The notes: generated by a model from the sequence alone, not told the origin. Positions 45,327 through 54,959 are shown, counted from the stretch's first letter. The stretch is DNA of 64,000 nt from Streptomyces sp. NBC_00162 (GCF_024611995.1 NZ_CP102509.1:6634001-6698000); one strand, 5' to 3'. Translations and numbers: made by a program.

Positions 45327-46706
45327 GTGTCCGATGCGCTGGCCCCACTCACTTTGAGAGTGCTGAATCCGGCCACCGAGGAAACCGTCGCCATCGTCCC
45401 GGCCGCCACACGGGACGATGTCGACGCCGCCGTCGCCCGTGCCGCCGCGGCCCAGCGCGGCTGGGCGGCGGCCGCCCCCGCCGACCGGGCCCGGCTCCTG
45501 CGCCGCTTCGCCGCCGTGGTCGACGGCCACGTCGAGGAACTGGCCCAGCTGGAGGTCCGCGAAGCCGGTCACACCATCGGCAACGCCCGCTGGGAAGCCG
45601 GCAACGTACGCGACCTGCTCGACTTCGCCGCCGGGGGAGTGGAACGGCTCTCCGGCCGCCAGATCCCCGTCGCCGGCGGCATCGACGTCACCTTCCTCGA
45701 ACCCCTCGGCGTCATCGGCGTGATCGCCCCGTGGAACTTCCCCATGCCGATCGCCGCCTGGGGCCTGGCCCCGGCCCTCGCCGCAGGCAACGCCGTCATC
45801 CTCAAACCCGCCGAGACCACCCCGCTCACCGCGCTGCGCCTCGCCGAACTCGCCCTCGAAGCCGGGATCCCCGAGAACCTCTTCCAGGTGCTGCCCGGCC
45901 ACGGAGCGGTCGCGGGCGACGCACTCGTCGAGCACCCCGGCGTGGCGAAGATCGTCTTCACCGGCTCCACCGGCGTCGGCAAGCAGATCATGGCCAAGTG
46001 CGCCGACCGGGTGAAGCGCGTCACCCTCGAACTCGGCGGCAAGAGCCCCAACATCGTCTTCGCGGACGCCGACCTGGAAGCCGCGGCGGCCGCGGCCCCG
46101 ATGGCCTTCCTCGACAACACCGGCCAGGACTGCTGCGCCCGTACCCGGATCCTCGTACAGCGCTCCGTCTACGACCGCTTCCTGGAGCTCGTCGCCCCCG
46201 GCATCGAATCCGTGGCGGTCGGCGACCCCCTCGACGAGAAGACCCAGATGGGCCCGCTCATCTCGCGCACCCAGCTGGAGCGCGTACGGTCCTACGTCAC
46301 CGCGGACCTCACCGCGATCCGCGGCAAGGCCCCCGAGGGCCCGGGCTTCTGGTACCCGCCGACCCTCGTCACGGACGTCGCCCCCACTGCGCCCGTCGCC
46401 GCCGAGGAGGTCTTCGGCCCGGTCGCCGTCGTCTTGCCCTTCGAGGACGAGGAGGACGCGGTACGCCTGGCCAACGCGACCGAGTACGGCCTCTCCGGCT
46501 CCCTCTGGACCCGCGACATCGGCCGCGCGCTGCGCGTCTCGCGCGCCGTCGCCGCCGGCAATCTGTCCGTCAACTCTCACAGCAGCGTCCGCTACTGGAC
46601 CCCCTTCGGCGGCTACAAGCAGTCCGGCCTCGGCCGCGAGCTCGGACCCGACGCCCTCACCGCTTTCACCGAGACCAAGAACGTCTTCATCAGCACGGAG
46701 GCCTGA
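45327..46706 (+). CDS. NAD(P)-dependent aldehyde dehydrogenase
   Basis: Oxidises an aldehyde to the acid, in the cytosol. 459 residues from GTG 45327, with GAGAGGC upstream, slightly shorter than the usual 480-500. The cofactor-binding domain has VIAPWNFPM and VFTGSTGVGK, the general base is in LELGGKSPN, and the catalytic Cys lies in GQDCCARTR (two adjacent Cys; the first aligns with the usual GQxC position). The C-terminal YKQSGLGRE block is present. In the cluster it would oxidise gamma-glutamyl aldehyde formed by the SDR. It is followed 5 bp later by the SDR gene, so the two are translationally linked. Confidence 0.93.
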   Translation: MSDALAPLTLRVLNPATEETVAIVPAATRDDVDAAVARAAAAQRGWAAAAPADRARLLRRFAAVVDGHVEELAQLEVREAGHTIGNARWEAGNVRDLLDFAAGGVERLSGRQIPVAGGIDVTFLEPLGVIGVIAPWNFPMPIAAWGLAPALAAGNAVILKPAETTPLTALRLAELALEAGIPENLFQVLPGHGAVAGDALVEHPGVAKIVFTGSTGVGKQIMAKCADRVKRVTLELGGKSPNIVFADADLEAAAAAAPMAFLDNTGQDCCARTRILVQRSVYDRFLELVAPGIESVAVGDPLDEKTQMGPLISRTQLERVRSYVTADLTAIRGKAPEGPGFWYPPTLVTDVAPTAPVAAEEVFGPVAVVLPFEDEEDAVRLANATEYGLSGSLWTRDIGRALRVSRAVAAGNLSVNSHSSVRYWTPFGGYKQSGLGRELGPDALTAFTETKNVFISTEA

Positions 46707-46711
46707 ACCGC

Positions 46712-47506
46712 ATGTCGAACGAGAAGAACGAAGAGATCGTCTGCCGCCGTCTGGTCGGCCGTACCGCCGTCATCACCGGAGCCGGCAGCGGCATCGGTCT
46801 CGCCACGGCCCGCCGCCTGGCCTCCGAGGGCGCCAACATCGTCTGCGGCGACATTGACGAGACGGCCGGCAAGGCCGCGGCCGAGGAGGTCGGCGGCACC
46901 TTCGTGAAGGTCGACGTCACCAGCCCCGAGGAGGTCGAGGCACTCTTCAAGACAGCCTTCGACACCTACGGCTCCGTCGACATCGCCTTCAACAACGCGG
47001 GCATCTCGCCGCCGGACGACGACTCCATCCTCACCACCGGCCTGGAGGCCTGGAAGCGCGTCCAGGACGTCAACCTCACCTCCGTCTACCTGTGCTGCAA
47101 GGCCGCGCTCCCCTACATGCAGCGCCAGGGCCGCGGCTCCATCATCAACACCGCCTCCTTCGTGGCCATCATGGGCGCCGCCACCTCGCAGATCTCCTAC
47201 ACCGCCTCCAAGGGCGGCGTCCTGGCCATGTCCCGCGAGCTCGGCGTGCAGTTCGCCCGCGAGGGCATCCGCGTCAACGCCCTGTGCCCGGGGCCGGTCA
47301 ACACCCCGCTCCTCCAGGAGCTGTTCGCGAAGGACCCGGAGCGCGCCGCCCGCCGGCTCGTGCACATCCCGCTGGGCCGGTTCGCCGAGCCCACCGAGAT
47401 CGCCGCGGCCGTCGCCTTCCTCGCCAGCGACGACTCGTCCTTCATCAACGCGACCGACTTCCTGGTCGACGGCGGTATCTCCGGCGCGTACGTGACCCCG
47501 CTGTAG
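46712..47506 (+). CDS. Short-chain dehydrogenase/reductase
   Basis: An NAD(P)-dependent oxidoreductase of 264 residues from ATG 46712. The Rossmann glycine motif is TGAGSGIG, the acidic residues after the second strand (CGDIDE) favour NAD, the NNAG motif is FNNAGIS, and the catalytic residues lie in NTASF...SYTASKGG. PGPVNTPL and FLVDGGISG close the fold. In this operon it would oxidise the terminal alcohol of gamma-glutamylethanolamide to the aldehyde, the substrate of the preceding aldehyde dehydrogenase. This role is inferred from context. A terminator follows. Confidence 0.93.
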   Translation: MSNEKNEEIVCRRLVGRTAVITGAGSGIGLATARRLASEGANIVCGDIDETAGKAAAEEVGGTFVKVDVTSPEEVEALFKTAFDTYGSVDIAFNNAGISPPDDDSILTTGLEAWKRVQDVNLTSVYLCCKAALPYMQRQGRGSIINTASFVAIMGAATSQISYTASKGGVLAMSRELGVQFAREGIRVNALCPGPVNTPLLQELFAKDPERAARRLVHIPLGRFAEPTEIAAAVAFLASDDSSFINATDFLVDGGISGAYVTPL

Positions 47507-47544
47507 CCCGTCCCGTCAGCCGACCCGGCCGACCCCAGCCGACC

Positions 47545-47580
47545 AACAGCCGGGCGCCGCGAGGTGCCCGGCTGTTTCCT
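47545..47580 (+). terminator. Terminator after SDR gene
   Basis: AACAGCCGGGC (47545-47555) pairs with GCCCGGCTGTT (47566-47576), loop of 10 nt, followed by TCC. It closes the amine-utilisation operon. Confidence 0.85.
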
Positions 47581-47604
47581 TTCCCGATTACCCCGAGGAG
47601 CAGC

Positions 47605-48915
<1,311 letters not shown>

Positions 48916-48920
48916 GGGGC

Positions 48921-50123
48921 CTAGAGGAAGGTGCGGCCCTCGCCCCGGTAGGTCGGGGCGGTGGCCGTCACCCGGTCGCCCTCCACCAGGTGCAGGGTGT
49001 CGAACCGCTCGCACAGCTCGCCCGCCTTCGCGTGGCGGAACCAGACCCGGTCGCCGATCAGCAGATCGTCGGCCGGGCTGCCGAGCAGCGGGGTCTGCAC
49101 CTCGCCGGCTCCCTCCTGCGGGTCGTAGCGCAGCCCCTGGGGCAGGTACGGGACCGGCAGCCGGTCCGCGCCGGGCGCACCCGAGGCGGGATACCCGCCG
49201 CCGAGCACGGTCACCACACCCACCCCGGGCCTGCGCACCACCGGCTGGGCGAACAGGGCCGCCGGCCGCCCGCTGAACGAGGTGTAGTTGTCGAACAGCC
49301 GCGGCACGTAGAGCCCCGACCCGGCGGCGATCTCCGTCACGGCCTCCTCGGCGGCCGTCTCCGACACGCTGCCCGTCCCGCCGCCGTTGACGAACTCCAG
49401 GTCCGGCACCACCGCCCGCACGGCCCGCACCACCTCGGCGCGCCGTGCCGCCAGCTCCTTGCGGGCCGCGCTCTGCATGAGCCGGATCGCCCGCGACCGC
49501 ACCGGCCGCCCGGCCAGTGCGTCCCCGACCCCGGCGACGTGGCCCTCGTACGCCATCAGCCCGACCACCCGGAACCCGGGCCGGGCACTGACGCCACGGG
49601 CCAGCGCGGCGAGCTGCCCGGGATCGCGCAGTGGCGACCGGCGCGCCCCGACCCGCACCCGCCCGCCGAACAGGTGCAGCGCGGTGTCCAGTTCCAGGCA
49701 GACCCGGACCTCCTGCGTGCCGCCGTCCCGCGACCGGTCGATGAGCTCCAGCTGCGCCACGTCGTCCACCATGACGGTGACGGCGGCGGCCAGCTTGGGA
49801 TCGCCCGCCAGCTCGGCGAATCCGCCGCGGTCGGCGGACGGATAGGCGAGCAGCACGTCCTCGAACCCCGACCGGGCCAGCCACAGCGACTCGGCGAGGG
49901 TGTACGACATGATCCCGGCGAACCCGGGCCGGGCCAGGACCCGTTCGAGGAGCGCGCGGCACCGGACGGACTTGCTGGCCACCCGGACGGGCTTCCCGCC
50001 GGCCCGGCGCACGAGGTCGTCGGCGTTGGCGTCGAACGCGTCGAGGTCCACGATGGCCAGCGGCGCGTCCAGGTGCGCGGTCGCCCGGTCGTACCGGGCG
50101 CGATCGGCGGCGGGGGAGTTCAT
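48921..50123 (-). CDS. PLP-dependent alanine racemase-fold enzyme (D-amino-acid aldolase/deaminase-like)
   Basis: 400 residues from ATG 50123. The N-terminal alanine racemase barrel contains the PLP lysine K51 in VASKSVRC, and the C-terminal beta domain of the D-serine dehydratase-like type ends the chain. Family members act as D-threonine aldolases, D-serine dehydratases or amino-acid deaminases; the metal site His/Cys of D-serine dehydratase (HAKAGELCERF) is present near the C-terminus. It converges on the secreted HAD gene with only 5 bp between them. Substrate not determined. Confidence 0.9.
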   Translation of the reverse strand: MNSPAADRARYDRATAHLDAPLAIVDLDAFDANADDLVRRAGGKPVRVASKSVRCRALLERVLARPGFAGIMSYTLAESLWLARSGFEDVLLAYPSADRGGFAELAGDPKLAAAVTVMVDDVAQLELIDRSRDGGTQEVRVCLELDTALHLFGGRVRVGARRSPLRDPGQLAALARGVSARPGFRVVGLMAYEGHVAGVGDALAGRPVRSRAIRLMQSAARKELAARRAEVVRAVRAVVPDLEFVNGGGTGSVSETAAEEAVTEIAAGSGLYVPRLFDNYTSFSGRPAALFAQPVVRRPGVGVVTVLGGGYPASGAPGADRLPVPYLPQGLRYDPQEGAGEVQTPLLGSPADDLLIGDRVWFRHAKAGELCERFDTLHLVEGDRVTATAPTYRGEGRTFL

Positions 50124-50274
50124 GGCGGGAGCTTGCCAGACGCGTCTACCGATGGGTAGGGGGTCGCAGCGCCCCGCTCGGGCCCGGGCCCCTGCCCCCT
50201 CGGGCCCCCTTCCGGCCCGGAGGACCGTAGAGTACGGGCAGGCAGCCGTACGGAACGGGGGGCGGAGCCGCCGG

Positions 50275-51087
50275 ATGACCACGACGACACCGCGGACCGC
50301 GGTCCTGGGCGAGCCCGACCCGCCCCCGGAGCCGGCCCGGACCCCGCCGCCCCTCCCCGCGCAGCCGCGCCGCCGCCCGGGACGGGTCCTCGCCGCCGTG
50401 CTGTGCACCCTTCTCGGCATCGGGCTCATCGGCGGTGCCGGAGCCGACGCCTGGCTCGAACACCGCGCCGCGCACCGCCCGTTGCCCGCCGACGCCGCCT
50501 ACCGCAAGGCCGAGTCGCTGTGGCGCTCCGCCCCCGTGGACACCCTCTTCCCGCCGGTGCTCGCGGGCCCCTCGGCCGGCCCCGGCGGCTCGAACCGGAT
50601 CTGGACCCGGATAGCGCTCGCACCGGACGCCGACTGCCCGGCCGCCCTCGCCGCCGACTGGCAGAACCTGCTGGCCGCCACCGGCTGCACCCGCGTGCTG
50701 CGCGCCACCTACACCGACGCTACCCGCAGCTTCCTGATCACCGTCGGGATGGTCTTCACCCCGGCCGACGCCCCCGCGATGACCGCCCTCACCGGCCGGC
50801 TCACCGCGCCGCTCGCGTACGGATTCGCCGACTCCCAGCGCGCCGCCTGGACCGCGTCCGTCATCGACAAGGCCCCCGCTGTCGTCTACACCGTCTCCGC
50901 CTTCGCCGACGGCCGCCCGCTGGACGCGCCCCGCCCCGCGGAGGACGCGATGAAGAAGGACGCCACCGGAGCCGTCGCCCAGGCGGGCCTCGGCCACGAG
51001 GCCAAGGCCGTCGCCGACCGCATCGGCAACGGCCTCGCCGTCTTGGCCGCCCCGCCCGTCACTCCCGCCCCGGAGGCCTCCCGGTGA
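50275..51087 (+). CDS. Membrane-anchored protein upstream of mycosin, unknown function
   Basis: 270 residues from ATG 50275. An N-terminal Pro-rich cytosolic tail (about 1-36), one transmembrane helix (about 38-58, VLAAVLCTLLGIGLIGGAGA) and an extracytoplasmic domain (about 60-270) with two Cys in DADCPAAL and ATGCTR that could form a disulphide. TAGAGT (50228-50233) may be its -10. Its stop codon overlaps the GTG of the mycosin gene (GTGA), which shows co-translation. I recognise no named family. Membership in a secretion or cell-envelope unit with the protease is likely. Confidence 0.8.
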   Translation: MTTTTPRTAVLGEPDPPPEPARTPPPLPAQPRRRPGRVLAAVLCTLLGIGLIGGAGADAWLEHRAAHRPLPADAAYRKAESLWRSAPVDTLFPPVLAGPSAGPGGSNRIWTRIALAPDADCPAALAADWQNLLAATGCTRVLRATYTDATRSFLITVGMVFTPADAPAMTALTGRLTAPLAYGFADSQRAAWTASVIDKAPAVVYTVSAFADGRPLDAPRPAEDAMKKDATGAVAQAGLGHEAKAVADRIGNGLAVLAAPPVTPAPEASR

Positions 51088-52271
51088 AGCCCCGTCGGGC
51101 GCTCGTGCGAGGCGCCGCCGCCCTCGCCGTCGCCGCCGTCCTGACGGCCGTCACCGCGGCCCCCGCAGCCGCCGACACCATCCGCGACCGCCAGTGGGGA
51201 CTGCTGGCCCTGCGCGCCGAAGAGGCCTGGGGCACCACCCGCGGCGACGGCGTGACCGTCGCCGTCCTGGACACCGGCGTGGACGACTCCCACCCCGACC
51301 TCGCCGGACGGGTCCTCGAGGGCCACGACCTCATCGGCATGGGCGCCGGCCGCGGCGACCGCTCCTGGGCCCGTCACGGCACCGCCATGGCGAGCATCAT
51401 CGCCGGGCACGGCCACGGCTCCGGCCAGGGGGTCCTCGGCATCGCCCCGCAGGCCAAGATCCTGCCCATCCGGGTGATCCTGGAGGAGGGCGACCCGGGC
51501 CGCGCCCAGGCCCGCGACAGCAAGGGCGGCGCCCTCGCCGACGGAATCCGCTGGGCCGCCGACCACGGCGCCGACGTGATCAACCTTTCCCTCGGCGACG
51601 ACAGCGACTCCGCCCACCACGAGGCGGGGGAGGACGAGGCCGTCCAGTACGCCCTCACCAAGGGTGTGGTCGTCGTCGCCTCCGCGGGCAACGGCGGCGA
51701 GAGCGGCGACCGCGTCTCCTACCCGGCCGCCTACCCCGGGGTCATCGCCGTCACGGCCGTCGACCGGCGCGGCAAGAAGGCCAAGTTCTCCACCCGCAAC
51801 TGGTACGCCACCGTCAGCGCCCCCGGCGTCGACGTGGTCATCGCCGATCCCGACCGCTCGTACTACGAGGGGTGGGGCACCAGCGCCGCGGCGGCCTTCG
51901 TCTCCGGCGCCGCGGCCCTCGTCAAGGCCGCCCACCCGGACCTCTCCCCGGCCCAGATCAAGAAGCTGCTGGAGGACACCGCCTCCGACAGCCCGGCCGG
52001 CGGCCGCGACGACGCCCGCGGCCACGGGATGGCGGACCCCGCCGCCGCCCTCCAGGTCGCGGAGGCCATGCAGCCGGAGGCACCGGTCCCCGCGCCCGCC
52101 GCGGCCGGACAGCAGTACTTCGGCCCCGGCCCCGACCCGGCCCGCCCGCCCGAGCGCGAGGCACGCCTCGGCGCCCCGGAGGCCGCGGCCGCCGGCGCCG
52201 TGCTGCTGGTGCTGGCCGCCGTACTGGCCCGGCGCCCGCGGCGGGTGACCCGGCACAGTAGGGTCGGGTAA
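51084..52271 (+). CDS. Mycosin-type subtilisin-like serine protease (S8 family), membrane-anchored
   Basis: 395 residues from GTG 51084, overlapping the previous stop by 4 bp. The signal peptide (about 1-32) is followed by a subtilase domain with the triad D in VAVLDTGVDDSHPDL, H in RHGTAMASIIAG and S in GTSAAAAFVSGAAAL. A Pro/Ala-rich linker and a C-terminal transmembrane helix (about 362-382, AGAVLLVLAAVLARRPRR) give the mycosin (MycP) layout. Mycosins normally belong to ESX type VII secretion systems, but no eccB/C/D or WXG100 gene is in the window. The SseB gene starts 3 bp downstream. Confidence 0.92.
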   Translation: MKPRRALVRGAAALAVAAVLTAVTAAPAAADTIRDRQWGLLALRAEEAWGTTRGDGVTVAVLDTGVDDSHPDLAGRVLEGHDLIGMGAGRGDRSWARHGTAMASIIAGHGHGSGQGVLGIAPQAKILPIRVILEEGDPGRAQARDSKGGALADGIRWAADHGADVINLSLGDDSDSAHHEAGEDEAVQYALTKGVVVVASAGNGGESGDRVSYPAAYPGVIAVTAVDRRGKKAKFSTRNWYATVSAPGVDVVIADPDRSYYEGWGTSAAAAFVSGAAALVKAAHPDLSPAQIKKLLEDTASDSPAGGRDDARGHGMADPAAALQVAEAMQPEAPVPAPAAAGQQYFGPGPDPARPPEREARLGAPEAAAAGAVLLVLAAVLARRPRRVTRHSRVG

Positions 52272-52273
52272 CT

Positions 52274-53023
52274 GTGGCGAACATGGCGAACAAGAACATT
52301 CCCGACCCGGGCTTCTCCGACGACGACGGCTCGGCCGACCCCCGGCTGAGTGCGGCCCTGGCCGCCTGGGCCGAGGACCGCTCGCACGAGCCGGAGGTGC
52401 TGGCGGCCCTGAAGGACGCCCGCCTGCTGGTCCCGGTCGTCGCCGTCCTCGGCGAGGTGGAGACCGACCCGGAGACCGGCCTCAAGCGCGAGAAGACCAG
52501 CGACATGGCCGTCCCGACCCTGCGCGCGGGCGACCGGCGGGCGCTGCCCGCCTTCACCTCGATCGCCTCGCTCGCGCTCTGGGACCCGGCGGCCCGGCCG
52601 GTGGCGGTCCCGCTGCACCAGGCGCTGGCGGCCGCCGCGCACGAGAAGGCCGACACCGTGGTCCTGGACCTGGCCGGCCCGGTCACCTACCAGCTGACCG
52701 GCTCCGCGCTGCTCGCGCTGGCCGAGGGCCGTACGCACGCGGGGCCGCTGGCCGATCCCGCCGTACGGGAGGCCGTACGGGCCGCCGTGGCGGCGGAGGA
52801 GGGCGTACTGCGCGCCTACCTCGGCCCCGGCGGCGCGGACTCCGACGGCACCCTCGCGATCGTGCCGGCCGAGGCCGGCCAGGCGCAGCAGGCGGCCCGC
52901 CGGGTCGCCGAGGCCCTGGCGGCGGACGAGACCCTGCGGGCCCGGCTGGTGCGCGGCCTGGACCTGGCGCTGCTGCCGCCGGACGCCCCGGCCCCGCCCG
53001 GCGAGGCGCTGTTCAGCCGCTGA
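52274..53023 (+). CDS. SseB-family protein
   Basis: 249 residues from GTG 52274, directly behind the mycosin gene. It contains an SseB N-terminal domain (about 20-140; LVPVVAVLGEVETD..., AVPTLRAGDRRALPAFTSIASLALWDP) and an Ala/Leu-rich C-terminal half (about 150-249), which in this family is an SseB C-terminal-like module. Cytosolic, with no signal. TAGGGT (52259-52264) lies 9 nt before the GTG and could give it a second, leaderless transcript. Streptomycete SseB proteins have no settled function. Ended by a strong terminator. Confidence 0.88.
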   Translation: MANMANKNIPDPGFSDDDGSADPRLSAALAAWAEDRSHEPEVLAALKDARLLVPVVAVLGEVETDPETGLKREKTSDMAVPTLRAGDRRALPAFTSIASLALWDPAARPVAVPLHQALAAAAHEKADTVVLDLAGPVTYQLTGSALLALAEGRTHAGPLADPAVREAVRAAVAAEEGVLRAYLGPGGADSDGTLAIVPAEAGQAQQAARRVAEALAADETLRARLVRGLDLALLPPDAPAPPGEALFSR

Positions 53024-53030
53024 ACGACGA

Positions 53031-53072
53031 AGGGGCGGGGTTTCCGGGAACGATCCCGGAAACCCCGCCCCT
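53031..53072. terminator. Bidirectional terminator between SseB and DUF1844 genes
   Basis: A perfect 19-bp stem (AGGGGCGGGGTTTCCGGGA, 53031-53049, with 53054-53072) around a 4-nt loop. It serves both converging genes. Confidence 0.9.
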
Positions 53073-53089
53073 CGGCGTACGGCGCCGAC

Positions 53090-53476
53090 TCAGCCGAAGA
53101 CGGGACCCGTGAACTTCTCGCCCGGCCCCTGGCCCGGCTCGTCCGGGACGATCGAGGCCTCGCGGAAGGCGAGCTGGAGCGACTTCAGGCCGTCCCGCAG
53201 CGGGGCTGCGTGGAAGGAGCTGATCTCGGTGGCGCTCGCGGTGACCAGGCCGGCCAGGGCCGTGATCAGCTTGCGGGCCTCGTCGAGGTCCTTGTGCTCG
53301 GAGTCGGGCTTGTCCAGGCCCAGGTTGACCGCCGCGGCGCTCAGCAGGTGCACGGCCACCGTGGTGATCACCTCGACGGCGGGGACGTCCGCGATGTCGC
53401 GGGTCATGGCGTCGTAGTCGGGTGATTCGGGTGCGGTGCCGGCAGCGGTGTCGGCGGGGAGGGTCGCGTCAGTCAT
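53090..53476 (-). CDS. DUF1844 family small protein
   Basis: 128 residues from ATG 53476. The central block VEVITTVAVHLLSAAAVNLGLDKPDSEHKDLDEARKLITALAGLV is the DUF1844 signature, and the Pro-rich N-terminus is disordered. Function unknown; it is widely conserved in actinobacteria next to infC. TATCGT on the minus strand (53484-53489) is 7 nt before the ATG with no Shine-Dalgarno, indicating a leaderless mRNA. It is divergent from the infC operon, so the two promoters share a 70-bp spacer. Confidence 0.9.
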   Translation of the reverse strand: MTDATLPADTAAGTAPESPDYDAMTRDIADVPAVEVITTVAVHLLSAAAVNLGLDKPDSEHKDLDEARKLITALAGLVTASATEISSFHAAPLRDGLKSLQLAFREASIVPDEPGQGPGEKFTGPVFG

Positions 53477-53548
53477 GCTTCCCACGATAAGCCGGGCGCC
53501 GGACGCCCCCGACCGGAGCACCGGGTGAGCGGCTCTGGCGCGGAATGC

Positions 53549-53554
53549 TATATT
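53549..53554 (+). promoter_or_regulatory. -10 box of the infC operon promoter
   Basis: TATATT, unusually AT-rich for this genome, about 300 bp upstream of the infC start, ahead of a long structured leader. No good -35 hexamer is seen 17-18 nt upstream, as in many strong Streptomyces translation-gene promoters. Confidence 0.6.
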
Positions 53555-53565
53555 GGGCTACGACC

Positions 53566-53854
53566 GGCCGGAGACTTATGTCCCCGGCCCACAAGTGGAG
53601 GCTCCGATCTCCCACCTGACCACCCTCCGGGGCGGCGGGTCACCGGTCAGGCGGCATCCATCGTTCCGTACGGACGATGGAAAGCTGCCCGAGTATGCGC
53701 CCCGCGGCTCGCACGCGTCGGTGCTCCGGTTGTTTTGGAGCCCCTGCCTGTGCCCGGCGGGGCTTTTTTCATTCTCCCGCTGCGGTCGGTCTGACGGAAA
53801 TACACGTCAGCGGCTGTCTGCCAGGCAGCCGTGTGGTGCTACCGAGGAGGATCC
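53566..53854 (+). promoter_or_regulatory. infC leader with short leader frame, alternative hairpins and terminator (attenuator type)
   Basis: After the -10 box the leader holds GGCCGG (53566-53571) pairing with CCGGCC (53584-53589), with GGAG and ATG in the loop. That ATG opens a 13-codon frame (53578-53619). A second hairpin, CCATCGT/ACGATGG, lies at 53658-53680. GCTCC and GGAGC (about 53723-53742) form a hairpin that shares bases with the terminator stem. The terminator at 53739-53770 ends in six Ts. This arrangement suggests transcriptional attenuation of infC-rpmI-rplT, by L20 or by translation of the leader frame. Confidence 0.55.
53739..53770 (+). terminator. Intrinsic terminator/attenuator in the infC leader
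   Basis: AGCCCC (53739-53744) pairs with GGGGCT (53758-53763) across an imperfect interior, followed by TTTTTT. A T6 tail is rare in this high-GC genome and marks a Rho-independent attenuator about 85 bp before the infC start. Confidence 0.8.
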
Positions 53855-54559
53855 ATCAGCACCGAGCCCCGCATCAACGACCGGATTCGCGTTCCCGAGG
53901 TACGACTCGTCGGTCCCAGCGGCGAGCAGGTCGGCATCGTGCCGCTTGCCAAGGCGCTTGAGCTCGCGCAGGAGTACGACCTCGACCTGGTCGAGGTCGC
54001 GGCGTCCGCACGCCCGCCGGTCTGCAAGCTCATGGACTACGGCAAGTTCAAGTACGAGTCGGCCATGAAGGCCCGTGAGGCGCGCAAGAACCAGGCGCAC
54101 ACGGTCATCAAGGAAATGAAGCTCCGGCCGAAGATCGACCCGCACGACTATGACACCAAGAAGGGTCACGTCGTTCGGTTCCTCAAGCAGGGCGACAAGG
54201 TCAAGATCACGATCATGTTCCGTGGTCGCGAGCAGTCCAGGCCGGAACTCGGCTACCGACTGCTGCAGCGTCTCGCTTCGGACGTCGAGGACCTCGGGTT
54301 CATCGAGTCGAACCCGAAGCAGGACGGCCGAAACATGATCATGGTTCTCGGTCCGCACAAGAAGAAGACCGAGGCGATGGCCGAAGCCCGCGAGGCGCAG
54401 GCCGCCCGCAAGGCCGAGCGCCAGGGTGTTGCCCTCGCCGACGACGAGGCTCCTTCCGAGGAGACCGTCGAGGTGGAGGCCACTGAGGTCACCGAGGTCG
54501 AGGTCACCGAGGCTGCCGCCGAAGAGGCGCCCGCCCAGGAGCCGAACACCGAGGCCTGA
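53855..54559 (+). CDS. infC: Translation initiation factor IF-3, non-canonical ATC start
   Basis: Binds the 30S subunit, keeps it from joining 50S and checks the initiator tRNA. 234 residues from the proposed ATC codon at 53855, 4 nt after GAGGAGG (53844-53850), giving [10 protein letters not shown] as the expected N-terminus. The nearest in-frame GTG, at 53831, adds eight residues before the ATC codon and has no good ribosome site. An N-terminal IF3 domain (about 5-75), the linker helix and the C-terminal domain (about 85-170) are followed by a long acidic tail (about 190-234). IF-3 genes with AUU/AUC starts are autoregulated by IF-3 itself in other bacteria. Confidence 0.95.
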   Translation: MSTEPRINDRIRVPEVRLVGPSGEQVGIVPLAKALELAQEYDLDLVEVAASARPPVCKLMDYGKFKYESAMKAREARKNQAHTVIKEMKLRPKIDPHDYDTKKGHVVRFLKQGDKVKITIMFRGREQSRPELGYRLLQRLASDVEDLGFIESNPKQDGRNMIMVLGPHKKKTEAMAEAREAQAARKAERQGVALADDEAPSEETVEVEATEVTEVEVTEAAAEEAPAQEPNTEA

Positions 54560-54599
54560 TTCCGAGGCAGCCCGTCTCGGATCACCGACACAACATGAC

Positions 54600-54637
54600 G
54601 CTCCCGTGAGCCGGTCCATCATCGGACCGGTGGGAGC
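54600..54637 (+). other. Hairpin in the infC-rpmI spacer
   Basis: GCTCCC (54600-54605) with GGGAGC (54632-54637) and CCGGTCC (54611-54617) with GGACCGG (54624-54630) form one long hairpin just before the rpmI Shine-Dalgarno (GAGGAG). Candidate L20 binding or mRNA-processing structure. Confidence 0.55.
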
Positions 54638-54663
54638 GCCACCGACGAGGAGATAACGGCGCT

Positions 54664-54858
54664 ATGCCGAAGAACAAGACGCACAGCGGTTCCAAGAAGC
54701 GCTTCAAGATCACCGGCTCCGGCAAGGTGCTCCGTGAGCGCGCCGGCAAGCGCCACCTGCTCGAGCACAAGTCGTCCCGTGTCACCCGCCGCCTGACCGG
54801 CACCGCGGAGATGGCCCCCGGCGACGCCGCGAAGATCAAGAAGCTTCTCGGCAAGTGA
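54664..54858 (+). CDS. rpmI: 50S ribosomal protein L35
   Basis: A small basic component of the large ribosomal subunit, 64 residues. [31 protein letters not shown] and the C-terminal IKKLLGK are characteristic. It lies 104 bp after infC and 101 bp before rplT; both spacers hold hairpins. GAGGAG lies 6-11 nt before the ATG. Confidence 0.98.
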   Translation: MPKNKTHSGSKKRFKITGSGKVLRERAGKRHLLEHKSSRVTRRLTGTAEMAPGDAAKIKKLLGK

Positions 54859-54892
54859 CGTCCTCCGCTCCCCTGGCGGGAGCGGGACGTCA
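54857..54892 (+). other. Hairpin in the rpmI-rplT spacer
   Basis: GACGTC (54857-54862) and CCGCTCCC (54865-54872) pair with GGGAGCGG (54878-54885) and GACGTC (54886-54891). The stem includes the rpmI stop codon. Possible attenuator or stabilising element before rplT. Confidence 0.55.
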
Positions 54893-54959
54893 AGACCGGG
54901 ACCCCATCGAATTCGGGCCGTGTGAAGACAACCACGGCCCCGCTACAAGGAGTTAAAAA

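Noticed and set aside
53831..53854. GTG start for infC eight codons upstream of the ATC
   Set aside because: No Shine-Dalgarno precedes it, and the added residues include the translated Shine-Dalgarno. The ATC start explains the strong GAGGAGG.
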